Shown one piece after another: positions 15,301 through 25,067 of a DNA stretch of 64,000 nt. A program made the translations under genes and the position numbers. Position 1 is the first letter of the stretch, and every line of letters begins with the position of its first letter. The notes under the pieces were generated by a model. It did no database searches, was not told the DNA's origin, and worked only from the letters and a program-made list of their open reading frames with translations. The stretch is taken from positions 6,185,590-6,249,589 of the forward strand of contig OX419345.1 in assembly GCA_948470475.1 (NCBI GenBank), in the 5' to 3' direction. The DNA is from Galaxea fascicularis (taxonomy: Eukaryota > Cnidaria > Anthozoa > Scleractinia > Euphylliidae).

Positions 15301-16882
15301 AATTTCACTTCAATTTTCATTTTAAAAATGTTGGCTTTTGAGACCACCTTTCCTCTTGGATTTAAAATGGACCCTCCCTGGGTTTGGGCCAGATGAATAT
15401 TTTTTCAGGACAACACTCAGTGTGGACAGCCTTAGATTTCTTTAAGAAAAACATGATTTAAATCATGCAAGGCAGATATAATTCAAAACAAAACCAAAAT
15501 ATTACTCTTGCTTCTCCTCAGTTACAACGAAAGTGGTACTCATAAACTATGACATAACTGAAATAGAATGTATATTTTTCTTAAACAATAGTACATTTCC
15601 ACTTGGCAGGGTTTTATCTATCCATGTGGGGGCTCCTCTTTGCTCCCCCTGAGGCCAAGCTAGTAAGCGAGAGAAGCAGTTTTAATTTAGGTGAAACCAA
15701 AATGTACTGCTTGCATAGGAAAAGTACTTTGTACAGTGTCCAAGGTATTTATTATTGCAGGTATCATAGTTTACCATAAATATCCAGAAATTTGATTACT
15801 GGAGATAGGGCTACTTGGAATATGCAAGGAATGATAGGAAGCTCAGAAAAGACACAGATAACGAAATAATGCTTTGAAATTTTCGAGTTTTATTTAGATA
15901 GCAGATTTTTTTTTTTTTTGCAAATTATTATGACTAGAAAACATTGCATTTATTCATTACCTGACAATCAAAAAGTGAAACAACATTTTCGTGGTGAAGT
16001 TCCTGTCAAATGAAGAAAGATAACAGCTCCGTTATTGAAAGCGTGAATGTTACAAGATAAAACCTTGACATGCTGAAATCACGTGCTAAAGTAGTACACA
16101 AGACAGCGCTGTGACCGATTTCCACTGACAATGTGAAATGCAATGAACCAACTAATTATTGCATCAGAAATTCGTGCTGGTTTGTCCGCATAAAATTCAT
16201 GTAGTCTTCGTTTTACCTTTAGAATCTTAATTTCCTTGGCCAGGAGATTTTGAGTCTTGGAGAGGTTTTTCTTCGCAATAACCTTGATGGCTACGACAAA
16301 ATCATCTTTCTGTTAGGGGAAGATATCGAACCAAGAAAAAGGTTTTAGGTTAGATTTCACGCAAATATGAGGAGAAAATAATTTAGACGACAACAGATTT
16401 AAGCTTACAGCTGTACATAAAGCTTCATGTGCTCAGTGAACATTTTAATACACGGTGTATACCACAAGCAGGCTTACAAATCATAATAAAAAAACCCGTG
16501 ATAAGATTCAAAGGTCTACGTAAAAAGGTCTACGGAATATTTAAGCTTACGAATTAAGCCTTAATTACGTACAGAAATACGCAAAAAAGGGCACTAATTG
16601 TTAAAGGCCAAAGTTATCAAACAAGAAAACGACTCGAAAATTACTAATCGGGAAAAAGAATATCATAAGTTTGTCACGCAGAAGAACAAATCAATGTATC
16701 TTATGATACCCTGTATTGTTTATAAATACGAGCATAAGACAGTGCAGTATTTTCGATTGTTCGCCACAAACTGATAAGGAAAAATTTACCTTTTTGTGAT
16801 GTCCCTTGAAAACCACTGCAAAAGCTCCATGTCCTATCAGGTCTTTCTTCTTGTAAACGAATTCACCAACTTGTTCTGCCAT
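378..16882 (-). CDS. ULK1/2-like: ULK1/2 (Atg1)-type autophagy serine/threonine kinase, 3' end beyond window
   Basis: Ser/Thr kinase that starts autophagy by phosphorylating the ATG13/FIP200 complex (family knowledge). Coding exons in order of translation: 16882-16790, 16309-16217, 16002-15961, 15149-15117, 14510-14474, 14195-14145, 13586-13464, 13137-13064, 12950-12849, 12334-12276, 11241-11159, 10457-10407, 9932-9853, 9022-8893, 7864-7791, 7309-7276, 6982-6934, 6484-5310, 4738-4587, 3791-3666, 3202-3153, 2661-2543, 1465-1359, 1048-1007, 422-378. They sum to 3024 nt, exactly 1008 codons. The kinase domain covers about residues 8-270: glycine loop [14 protein letters not shown] lysine K40, [10 protein letters not shown] (D132), DFG at 159-161, APE. 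A long Ser/Pro-rich linker (about 403-795, one large exon) follows, then the ULK C-terminal domain, with [24 protein letters not shown] and NAALDELF landmarks. About 40-50 residues are missing off the left edge, judged from the length of human ULK1. Small exons such as 3202-3153 and 1048-1007 rest on phase and homology. One gene seems to correspond to the vertebrate ULK1/ULK2 pair. Confidence 0.93.
1946..2450. mobile_element. MITE-like element in a ULK intron
   Basis: The ends are inverted relative to each other: CAGGTATGTTGGCCAC on the left and the complement of CAGGCATGTTGGTGGCC on the right. Both sides are flanked by TGTTTG (1940-1945 and 2451-2456), a likely target-site duplication. The interior repeats variants of TAGGGATTTTTAGGG on both strands. 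No coding capacity is seen. The CAGG ends resemble hAT-type termini, although a 6-bp duplication is short for hAT. Confidence 0.7.
2880..3035. repeat. Perfect 69-bp-arm foldback palindrome in a ULK intron
   Basis: Arms 2880-2948 and 2967-3035 are exact reverse complements over 69 bp, separated by an 18-bp spacer (2949-2966). The element lies in the intron between ULK exons 3202-3153 and 2661-2543. Transcription of ULK would place a long perfect hairpin in the pre-mRNA. No coding content and no clear target duplication were found. Confidence 0.92.
4424..4449. repeat. (AAAT)n microsatellite
   Basis: About six tetranucleotide units in a ULK intron, next to exon 4738-4587. Confidence 0.85.
4829..5052. 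mobile_element. MITE-like element with degenerate inverted ends
   Basis: The left end CAGGGGTCCGTTTCTC and the right end, read in complement as CAGGCGCGCGTTTCTTG, form imperfect terminal inverted repeats about 30 bp long. It lies in the ULK intron downstream of the large Ser/Pro exon and shows no coding capacity. The boundaries are approximate. Confidence 0.5.
6720..6860. repeat. GAT/GAC-rich microsatellite tract
   Basis: The core (GAT)n at about 6758-6778 is flanked by degenerate GATGAC and AATGAC units. The Met-rich open frame across it is a repeat artefact. It lies in a ULK intron. Confidence 0.85.
8252..8414. mobile_element. Short MITE with CAGGGCTCGAAATT ends and 5-bp target duplication
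   Basis: Terminal inverted repeats read CAGGGCTCGAAATT on the left and AAATTTCGAGCCCTG on the right. Both ends are flanked by ATGTG (8247-8251 and 8415-8419). The 163-bp interior repeats GGCGACCAG-type words on both strands. There is no open frame. The CAGGG termini are hAT-like. It lies in the ULK intron between exons 9022-8893 and 7864-7791. Confidence 0.8.
11475..11754. mobile_element. MITE-like element, ends TGCACCTATCAATGTTAA
   Basis: An 18-bp terminal inverted repeat occurs at 11475-11492 and in reverse complement at 11737-11754. A G-rich tract lies just inside the left end and a complementary-looking C-rich stretch inside the right. It sits in a ULK intron. The 69-aa open frame inside it (11571-11780) is not a gene. 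Confidence 0.75.
11885..11913. repeat. (CTGT)n microsatellite
   Basis: About six CTGT units after an AATAAA word, in a ULK intron. This could mark the tail of a truncated retroposon. Confidence 0.8.
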
Positions 16883-17185
16883 TGCTAGAAAGAGATGCTG
16901 TTTTCAGAAGACAGAAAGGAGAAAAGAGTTTCCCTTCGTCCGAGAATTTTCTGGAGGACGAATGCGGCAAAATCGAAGCGAAATGATCGCCAAACGCGGC
17001 AGTTAGACGAGGACTAAGGTGTCCCTTTGCTGAACGAACTAACAACATAACTATTATCCGTCCTCCATGGCTACATCTTTAAGTTCCTTCCCTCAAAAAA
17101 ATCTTCTTCGTCGATGAAAAGGGTTTGTTTTGTTTATGTTCGGTGAATGCATTTTATTTCACCGCGCAAAATAAAAGTCATCGAA

Positions 17186-17193
17186 TGACGTCA
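17186..17193. promoter_or_regulatory. CRE/ATF-like palindrome TGACGTCA upstream of ULK
   Basis: A perfect 8-bp TGACGTCA lies about 300 bp upstream of the ULK ATG (minus strand). CREB/ATF proteins bind this word in animals. Function here is inferred from sequence and position only. Confidence 0.35.
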
Positions 17194-17633
17194 GTTACTG
17201 GGAGGTCACTTAGCTGAGAGGGAAGGTTACAAAGCTGTGCCTCACTGAACAAAGTTCAGAGGAAGCACCGACGAAAAATAGGCAAGAACGTCATGGTAAG
17301 CCAAATATGTAAATCCGTATTCCTCTATTGTCCTGATCTATTGTCCTGTAAATGTACTTTATTGTCTTCTTTTATATGTGCTCTAAATGTGGGCTAGCAT
17401 GAAGTTTTTGCCGAAAAATATGTACGAAAATTTTATAATAATAGCTGTGGAAATCTTTTCCAGGTAAGCTTGAGTTTGCTTTTTACTTTATAACCTAAAT
17501 TATTAAAACCCACGTAACTTATTCCTATTTGAACCACTATGAGAGGCCCAACTTTACTGAATTTGTACTGTATTGGAAAAAAAAAAATTATGTCATACTG
17601 AGAGTAAAAAGTATGATATTGAGTTAAGCTTAT

Positions 17634-17814
17634 AGGCCTTATGCAAAAATGGTTGCCTTTAAATTATTCTTTTGTTCATATTCAAAATAGCCCAACTAAA
17701 CTCGCTCGGGATAACAAATTCTTTAGAATTTTTGTCTCAAAAACGAGGTTAGTTGGACTATTTTTAAAATGAACAAAGGAATAATTTAAAGGCAACCATT
17801 TTTGCATAGGGTTT
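17634..17814. mobile_element. Palindromic MITE, copy 1 (second copy at 46183-46361)
   Basis: The arms beginning TTATGCAAAAATGGTTGCC and ending GGCAACCATTTTTGCATA are inverted complements, extending inward through AAATTATTC and TTTGTTCAT. The centre holds ACAAATTC and AAAACGAGGTTAGTT. A near-identical element sits at 46183-46361, so this is a family and not a chance hairpin. Confidence 0.88.
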
Positions 17815-17923
17815 GTACCACTCCCAAGTTTGACAAAAAATCTACCGTTCGATGGTGCGTTCTTACGACGTCCGTTACGCGAGTGAGGACATGTTGCGTG
17901 ACAAAGTTGCGCGCGCGTTATTA

Positions 17924-18149
17924 GGGAGCTTAATTAAGCACGCACGTTTTTGAGACGCGGACGGCAACCGGAAGTGAATATTTCGCACCCCAGGTTAGCG
18001 GTCTCAACCAGACTTTTAAACTTAGGGTCTCTAATAGTGAAAAGATACTTAGCGATATAAATATAGTTGTGTGAAGACAAGTTAAAAGGGAAAACATCTC
18101 ACTTCCGGTTGCCGTTCGCGTCTGAAAAACGCGCGTGCTTAAGCTCCCT
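17924..18149. mobile_element. MITE with GGGAGCTTAA ends and TA flanks
   Basis: The left arm begins GGGAGCTTAATTAAGCACGC and continues through GCGGACGGCAACCGGAAGTG. The right arm is its inverse and ends GCGTGCTTAAGCTCCC. TA occurs on both sides. The interior has no gene. The GGGAG.TTAAG end type recurs at about 24322 and 30870. Confidence 0.85.
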
Positions 18150-18689
18150 ATTGTCTCATTCTGTTCGGAAGTATTGTTTCATGAGTTAACTCCTTTTTTC
18201 TAAGAACGTCTAATTTTCAAGCTGAGGCTGAACTGAGAGTGGATGTTCTTATTCGTTCATGTTTTGAGCCCGAAACAGTTATTGTATTAAATTAGGTGGT
18301 ACAGAATTTCAGAAATTCAATGCGAACGTGGAACGTGACCATTGTGCTCTGTATCTGGTCAAATTACTCTGGCTGGCCTGGAAAATGAAATTCGATAGTA
18401 ATTTTTGTTTTTGTCAACAGTAAAAAGAACTTTATTAACAACACAGGAACAAATAAATACATCTTTCACAAAAAAAACTTTTAAAAAACGGCTTCCTACG
18501 ATTGCAATAGGCAAAAAGCAGTTTTAAATTACAGCTAAAGTTTGTTAGTTCATGTTTGTCACTCAAAGCACGGATGGGTTTTGATTATGTTGGACAAAAA
18601 GTGGCAAGGTTATTTACATCAATCCCTCGTAATAAAATGGTGATTTCACGTGAAACCATAGCCTGCGGTGCAGCCGGACTTGTTACTCC

Positions 18690-18781
18690 TAGCCAGCGAG
18701 CAAGCTCTCTATTTGGGTCTCACGCCAGATTTATTTTGGGCGGGAGCGAGAGACCCAAAAAGACAGCTTGCTCGCAGGCTA
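18690..18781. mobile_element. Short palindromic MITE with TAGCC.GCGAGCAAGCT ends
   Basis: A 92-bp element with inverted ends TAGCCAGCGAGCAAGCT and AGCTTGCTCGCAGGCTA. Internal TTGGGTCTC and GAGACCCAA also pair. A related, longer element is at 20952-21117. Confidence 0.8.
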
Positions 18782-19376
18782 GTCACTCGAGGTCTTGGTT
18801 AAAACCGAGATACAGGGCGCAGGTTTTGTCACACAAGGTCACTCTGATGTCTTCACTTGCGTAACGGACGTCAGCAGGCGTGGATTTGGGGGGTGAATTT
18901 TTGTAATAATGTAATAGAACCAAAGCCTGGTTGAGGTGTTTATTTCAATATTTTAGGGATTAGAAAAAAAAAAGAAAGCAGGGGGTTCAGAAAAAAAAAG
19001 GGGGGGGGGGGTGAAAATTCACCCATTTTACCTCTCCTGGATCCGCGCCTGGTCATATAACTTCACATTGAACTGCATTTTTTCTTAAAATGCAAGCCTA
19101 AATATGGTATGATTCCAGTACTGATGATCCAGTTGTTGATATGATAGTCTTGATCATGATGTCATCAAATAGGTGTTTGTAAGGTGCAGGGATTTGAATG
19201 ATGCCTGTAGCCAAAACCTGTTTTCCAGGCGACACGTTGATAGTAGTGAGTACTGCAGGTGACGCATTCAGCAGAGTTCCACGGTCGAATCTGTGGTTTG
19301 TCTTGGGGTGTGTCGTTTTTGCTTAGTCAGTGTTGCGCTGTATCTTCTCCCAGTCTCACCGACATCAGTGGCCTGA

Positions 19377-19630
19377 GGCCATGTCCACACTGATGCGTTT
19401 TTGTTTGAATGCGTTTTCGATAGGTGTAAAAACGCATCGATTGATCTGCGTCCACACTGATACGGATGCCGTAGCGTTTTCAATACGATTCACTTTCAAC
19501 AGCGTTTTCAAAAGGATCCGTTTTCGATGAAAACGCCCAGCGTTTTCGAGCGTATCAGTGTGGACGGGAGGCCAAAACGCATACATATCAATGCGTCTTC
19601 AAACAAAAACGCATCAGTGTGGACATGGCC
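19377..19630. mobile_element. MITE with GGCCATGTCCACACTGATGCG ends and TGA duplication
   Basis: Inverted ends of at least 30 bp start GGCCATGTCCACACTGATG at 19377 and finish with its complement at 19630. TGA flanks both sides (19374-19376 and 19631-19633). Internal AAAACGC words repeat in both orientations. Open frames across it on both strands are repeat artefacts. Confidence 0.88.
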
Positions 19631-19740
19631 TGAGAAGCCATCCCAGTCAGTATTTTATATTTATAAACTGCTTGCTGTCTGTCCTTCGTGTTCGTCCTAT
19701 CATAACGTTTCGTCAGTGGTTGTCGCAAAGTATTTGACAT

Positions 19741-20834
19741 ACTAGGTGATTTTATACGCCGATCGCAGCGATTTTGATCGCCAGCGAAAATCGCGAGCGA
19801 ATTTCGCCGTTGATTAATGCGGGCACACTTGGCGCTTTTCTACGCCGATCGCGGTTACTTGACACTCAAATTTTGTTCCTAGGTTCCAAGCATCGTAACC
19901 GCCCGCCATTTTCAAAATTCACGTGATAAAAGTCGCCTAACCTGATTGGTTGACTCATCTGGCGATTCGCAGCGATGAGCGAACAAAATCGCTGGAACGG
20001 GCCCACTAGGCGAATTTAGGCTACGTTCACACGGTACCGGACGAATTTTCTACCGGTTGAAAATTGGTCCAGTTAGGGGTTCTGTTCACACGGAACCACG
20101 CTAAACGTACGAAAATTTAGACGCCTCGCCGTTCAAAAATTTGAACGCCAAAATCGAGGACGAATTTTTAGCCGGTACGGTCGAAAATTTAACCGGCGCT
20201 TTGTCAACACCTTGACCGTTTAAATATTTGTACGGCAGAGGTGTGGTTGCATGGATGCGTGATAACTGAGCCGGCCATGGATGACTGAAGAAAGGTCTAG
20301 AGATTATGAAGATGCAGGCTCATGATTAAAGTGTTTGACAATATGAAAGAAAAACTAATATCATATCTTCGAATAGCAACTAATTCAATTAAAAAATAAC
20401 ATCTATCTATAAAAGTAAATCTGGTCAAAGGCAATTGCTGCATCGACAGCCGATGAAATTTAACTTAGTTAAAAGTCTCCGAAAGGATGATGCATAAGGT
20501 GCGTTTTTTACAGCGGATGGATCTTTACCGTTATCGCTACCATCGATTGCCTTCCACTCTCTAGACGCCATTTTGGAGTTTGCTAAAGTACTCAGCCCAT
20601 GGGCAGATGGTAAAATTGCTGACAAAAGTTAAAATTCAACCGGTTAGTCAGTTCGGTGTGAACAGAGAGGAAATATTGCACAGTTCCGTGTGAACATGTC
20701 AGGTCAAATTTTTCAATCGGTCGAAAATTCGTCCGTTACCGTGTGAACTAGCCTTAATCGCTGATGTCTGATATGCCAGATACCGGCGATTTTATACGCC
20801 GATTGCCGCGGTCGGCGTATAAAATCGCCTAGTG
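19741..20834. mobile_element. Outer MITE with ACTAGGCGATTTTATACGCC ends, split by an inner element
   Basis: The left end ACTAGGTGATTTTATACGCC and the right end GGCGTATAAAATCGCCTAGT are inverted complements. The element's own sequence is about 360 bp. It is interrupted at 20019-20753 by a second transposon with its own ends and target duplication. No transposase frame is seen. Confidence 0.8.
20019..20753. mobile_element. Inner MITE nested in 19741-20834, TTA target duplication
   Basis: The ends GGCTACGTTCACACGGTACC and, in complement, GGCTAGTTCACACGGTAAC form inverted repeats running on through GGACGAATTTT. The 3-bp duplication TTA is at 20016-20018 and 20754-20756. A TTA/TAA duplication is typical of PIF/Harbinger transposons, so this is probably a non-autonomous member of that group. 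The 66-aa minus-strand frame inside it is not recognised. Confidence 0.85.
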
Positions 20835-20951
20835 TGTCACCCCTGAGCACGGCAACGGCAACGAGAACGCCATAAAACCATGTAATGAATCGCTCTGCAC
20901 GTGCGTTTTACAGTTTTGTTACAAAAGCGCTTAAGCTCGCTATTTAATGAC

Positions 20952-21117
20952 TAGTCTGCGAGCAAGCTTTTTTTTTTTTAGATCTCGCGCAACTGAGATT
21001 TACTTCGGGCGCGAGCGATGGATGCGAGCTGCGAGCAGGCGAAGCGAGCCGTGAGAGGATTGGGGGCGGGCACTATAAATCTCCCGAAGCCCCAGTAGAG
21101 AACTTTCTCGCAGGCTA
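20952..21117. mobile_element. MITE related to 18690-18781
   Basis: Ends TAGTCTGCGAGCAAGC and the complement of TAGCCTGCGAGAAAG are inverted. The interior holds GATCTCGCGC and complementary G/C-rich words. The family assignment rests on the shared GCGAGCAAGC end. Confidence 0.65.
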
Positions 21118-22428
21118 CATAATGACACGGTACTATTGGAAACAAAACCTGTACCGGATAGCGTTTCTGTAACGATAACTGGAACTTTCATATCGTGGGG
21201 AAAAATTATACCCGTTTCTTAGGGAAAAGAGAATACATCTTACTTAGGAAGAAACAAAGCCGCCAGATCGAAAGAAATGGGGAGCGTGGAAATTCATGCG
21301 GCTTATATTCTGTGTCCTGATATGTGCCAAAAAAAGAAATTTCTCGGGAACAGAATAGACTGCATTAGTGCTTACAAGGAGCCTTTACTGTACAATCTAG
21401 AAACACATAATTCCTTATATTTCACTGAATCGACATTCACCGCGCCGGTTGTTCATGAAGAATCTGGGTGAATCAGGGTTGAGAGTACCAACGCGCCAGT
21501 AAACGTTTTGGTGAACATAGGCACAGAGAAAAACAAACTAACTTCTTAACCACGCTGTAGGAGTCTTCTTGAGTACAACTCGAGATCTAAAGTGACTATT
21601 TGGAACATGTGAGATTTCGAAGAACAAAGGCGCAAGGGACTTTGTAGGCGTTGGTCCTCTCATTCGTGGAGATCGAGACATGAAGAAAAATTCCAAAACG
21701 TTTTTTTTCTATTTTCGTCTGCTTGAATACTTGCATTGATTTTGAATATTTACGATTTTAGGTTATGCGTCTTCTGTGTAAAAGCCACTAGAAAACTCAA
21801 AAACCGTAGAAAAAAGTCGTCATTTTTTATCGCTCCGTCGGTGCATAACTTATTTTTCCATGTGCTAGTCATGAGTTGACATGTTTGTTTACTTTCATGC
21901 AACAAAGGACAGCTCAAGAGGATATCCAACCGTTCATTTGCGACAATTCTCTGGACGCTTCGCTGATCTCACAACTTTAGTGTTTCTGAGCTCAATGAAA
22001 AGAAATAGTTGTTTTCTTTGAATCTGTAAGCCCTTGATACTTTCTGAATAAGTCGTGTCAATTTGGTATTTGTTCATCGTAGCATATAGTGTGGCGAGAT
22101 ATTTCCCAACTGTGGCTCATTTCAGCAATGGTCAGCATTCACGCACGCTCTGTGGTGACTTCACGGGGTGCGGCGCTGGTGCTTCACTGACGTGGCGGGA
22201 AAAACACCCGCCAGATATCACGCCACCTGAAAAGCGTGTCATCCATAGCAAATATCGTATAGACCATTGGGACTCCTGCCCTCAGAAGCCGAATTTATAA
22301 CTTTTGAGCCGCTCTGCCTAGTTCTTCCGCACCACATGAACATCCGACACTTCTAAAGCCATCATTTCCCAGTCAGGTGATAAAGAGAAAGGAGTTAACG
22401 CCTTCTTACTCGGGTGTATCAAACCGCA

Positions 22429-23721
22429 ATGGTTTCTTTGGTAAACTCATCGGATGTTTTGACGCGCTCAACAGGAACACATCTTGGCAAGGAGGTGGTT
22501 TTCAACGACACGATAGCTGTTGGCAAAGTCGTCTCTTTGACGCTGATTCTATTAGCCTCTTTGACTGGAAACATTTTGGTGTGCTATTGCGGATTGCGGT
22601 CCCCCCGAATGTCCGCTATGAACAGCCTAATCGTGAATCTGTCGATTGGAGAACTGGCTATTGCGTGTATCGTTATCCCGCTTAAGATTGAACAAGAAAT
22701 ACTCGGGAATTACTTTGTCGGGGGACCAACAGCTTGCAAACTATTGGAGTACGCCCAATCTGTTGCTTTGGGTTCAGTGACGTTGACTTTACTAATGATA
22801 AGCATGGATCGACTTTATTCCGTTTTCTACCCACTCTCCAAAATCACGCGGCGTCAGGCGCGCTACATGAGTGTGTTCGCATGGTGTTACGCGCTTCTGT
22901 TCGCTAATCCCGTGTTATATTATTTCTTGGGATCAAAGCACCAACCCAGAGCTTTGTTGTTCGGCTGCGACAGGCACCTGCTTTTGCCGTGGAAAGACAA
23001 GCTTCTCTCGCTTGTGCAACTGTGGGCGATATTTTTGTTGCCCATCACTATTATGACAGTGTCTTACTTCGTGGTGGTCAGCAAATTATTAAAGCCAGAT
23101 TCAACAGGTTCAACCAAGACCGGGCTGCGCCAAGTGGCACCCGACGTCCATGCTAGCATTCATCGCCGAATCACATGCTCTCTTCGCTCCAACGTGGTGC
23201 CTTTGGCCAAGCGCAGATCCGTGGTCATGAACTTGATAGTCATGGCGACCTTTATTTTCTGTTATGCTCCGCTAGCGGCGCTTTACGCTCTGGAGACTGT
23301 TGGGCACCCCAAGGAAAAGAGCTTTGAGGTTTTCCGTGACTTGGCTTGCTTCCTGGCGCTGGGAAAGTTATGCGTCAATCCGGCCATTTATAGCTTTTTC
23401 GACAGTAATCTTCGAGACCAGCTGTTTAAGTGCCGCCGAAAGCGGTCTCAAGGCTCTCAAGTTTATCAGCGGATTATTCACCCTGGGATGTGCACCCAGG
23501 GGACACTCAGTGAACTCAATGTCAGTAACTTTGGCAGACTTGCGGACTCCAAAGGCAGGAGCACCGTTTATAAGGAGCCGTTATTAAAAGTGTCTTCGGG
23601 TGCAAACCCGTCCCCTAGTGTACCTGGTAAAGCCCAGCGCGATAAACTAGCCAGGCTTATATGCAATACGCGCCGGTATCGGAGTCTTGGACTTTCAACT
23701 TGGAGAAGTTCGAACATATAA
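22429..23721 (+). CDS. Class A (rhodopsin-like) G protein-coupled receptor, orphan, intronless
   Basis: Seven-helix plasma-membrane receptor of 430 aa in one exon. The frame could open upstream at a GTG, but the first ATG is 22429. Visible landmarks: N-glycosylation sequons in the short N-terminus (N6, N26), GN in TM1 (N48), NLSIGEL in TM2, Cys103 at the top of TM3 pairing with Cys180 in the second extracellular loop, DRL (127-129) in place of DRY, W152 in TM4, P205 in TM5, CYAP (278-281) in TM6 and NPAIY (317-321) in TM7. A basic third loop (about 222-264) and a roughly 100-residue cytoplasmic tail follow. Residue 75, the position usually Asp2.50, is Glu. The ligand is unknown; the closest receptor class cannot be decided by eye. 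Single-exon class A GPCR genes are common in cnidarians and may arise by retroposition. Confidence 0.9.
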   Translation: MVSLVNSSDVLTRSTGTHLGKEVVFNDTIAVGKVVSLTLILLASLTGNILVCYCGLRSPRMSAMNSLIVNLSIGELAIACIVIPLKIEQEILGNYFVGGPTACKLLEYAQSVALGSVTLTLLMISMDRLYSVFYPLSKITRRQARYMSVFAWCYALLFANPVLYYFLGSKHQPRALLFGCDRHLLLPWKDKLLSLVQLWAIFLLPITIMTVSYFVVVSKLLKPDSTGSTKTGLRQVAPDVHASIHRRITCSLRSNVVPLAKRRSVVMNLIVMATFIFCYAPLAALYALETVGHPKEKSFEVFRDLACFLALGKLCVNPAIYSFFDSNLRDQLFKCRRKRSQGSQVYQRIIHPGMCTQGTLSELNVSNFGRLADSKGRSTVYKEPLLKVSSGANPSPSVPGKAQRDKLARLICNTRRYRSLGLSTWRSSNI

Positions 23722-24935
23722 AAAGTTGTTACTTTGACATGTCCACCTTTTCTGAAACCTCAGTCATCTATAGATTCATTTCCGCGCCTTATGGCGTATA
23801 CAACCTCTTCAGGCTCAACTGGACTTAGAGAAGGTAGATTTTTAAAAAAGTTGATCCACATTATTTCGAGGAACCCTCCGTTTGTCACGACGTCAGTTAT
23901 CTAGTATCGAAACTGAACCCGAAGAAAAAATGAAAGGCTCGTGGAGTTACGAAAGACATAAAAAGAAAGATGGGAAAACTATAGCAATAGTTTCGTCGTG
24001 ATAACCTAACTTAAATGATAGGAAAATCAAACACTTATGAAGCGGATCAAATCACCAATGCGTAGCAGCTAATATTTAATCAAATGCTTCATCATTTTTA
24101 ATCAACTGTTATATTATTTTTTTTATGACCTCGCTCACCTATAGTAGTAAAATTAACAGGAAAAAATCTTAAAGGTCCATAACCAGGATTCATGATAAAA
24201 ATACATAATGGAACTCCGCCATACGATGACCCCGTTAATACAAGTATTCTCTGGTAAGATGGTTTGTAAAAAACAACTGAGTTTTCGACAGTCAGTCTAC
24301 TGTCTTCCGTCGACAGATAATAGGGAGTTTAAGAAACGAGGACGGCGACGGCAACGAGAGAACGCCACAAACGCAATGGACTTAATGAGCTTTATAGTAC
24401 ACTCAACAACTGAAAATTACTCAATTCTGATTGGTCGCGAGCAGTACAGTTACGGTGGGGGTACACATGAATTTGAATGGCATTTTAAGAGGTTTAAAGA
24501 AGGGATAGAAGGAGGAAAATTAGTTTTGGAACACCAACAGACAGTTGCCCCCAACCCAAGAGCACACCAGGTTGATAGAGGACTGTTTGGGTGACCATAT
24601 ATCAATTTTTAACTTCAAGTCCTAATTTTTGAACTACATTAAATCCGAACTATTCCTTATTTCTCCAGTTTTACTACTCTTTTGAGAAAAACTATCTTCT
24701 CCCAAATATACCTAAAATTCACCAAAAAATTTACAAGACACCCCAAAACATTGATTTGTGAAATGAGCAGAGGGTTTTTGTATTGCTTGAAACGCGAACG
24801 AGATATTTCCATAAAACCAATTTTAAGCGGCGTGAAAACGGCTTTCATGTGTACCCCCGCCTTAATCCCAAATAGTACTCCGTAAGTTTCCATGACAACG
24901 GCGCTTAAGTTCACAATTTTGTTGAATATACTACA
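23722..24935. other. Intergenic stretch between GPCR and LTR element
   Basis: No gene is supported. At about 24321-24366 there is a MITE-type terminus (GGGAGTTTAAGAAACG then GACGGCGACGGCAACGAG). The matching inverted terminus may be at about 30835-30872. The 128-aa frame at 24208-24594 reads through this repeat. Confidence 0.55.
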
Positions 24936-25067
24936 CCAATAAGAAAGGAACACTGCGTTAACTCGAAGGTTTGATAACAACAACTCGAATCAATGGCGAG
25001 CACATGGAACAGACGCGCGTGCACGGCGCTGACAACCGCTGAGTACAATGTAAATAACGTAGTGGCG
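24936..25067 (-). repeat. Downstream LTR remnant of the Gypsy-like element
   Basis: Shares CCAATAAG, GGAACACTGCG and GAGTACAATGTAAATAA with 30305-30423, with a 13-bp insertion around GCGTGCACGG. The LTR probably extends further, to about 25270, but that part has no surviving partner at the other end. Confidence 0.75.

Larger units (their letters stand above)
16883..22428. other. Intergenic region between divergent ULK-like and GPCR genes, MITE-rich
   Basis: No protein-coding gene is supported. It holds the ULK upstream region, a CRE-like site, a possible ATG-GTAAG first exon on the plus strand at about 17293, and inverted-repeat elements listed separately (17634-17814, 17924-18149, 18690-18781, 19377-19630, 19741-20834, 20952-21117). 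Open frames here (for example 18556-18864, 19330-19530, 19527-19745) read through repeats. Confidence 0.7.

Noticed and set aside
18556..18864. 102-aa plus-strand frame
   Set aside because: It passes straight through a palindromic MITE and has no recognisable domain.
24208..24594. 128-aa plus-strand frame after the GPCR
   Set aside because: Reads through a MITE terminus with GGCGACGGC repeats; no domain or splice context.
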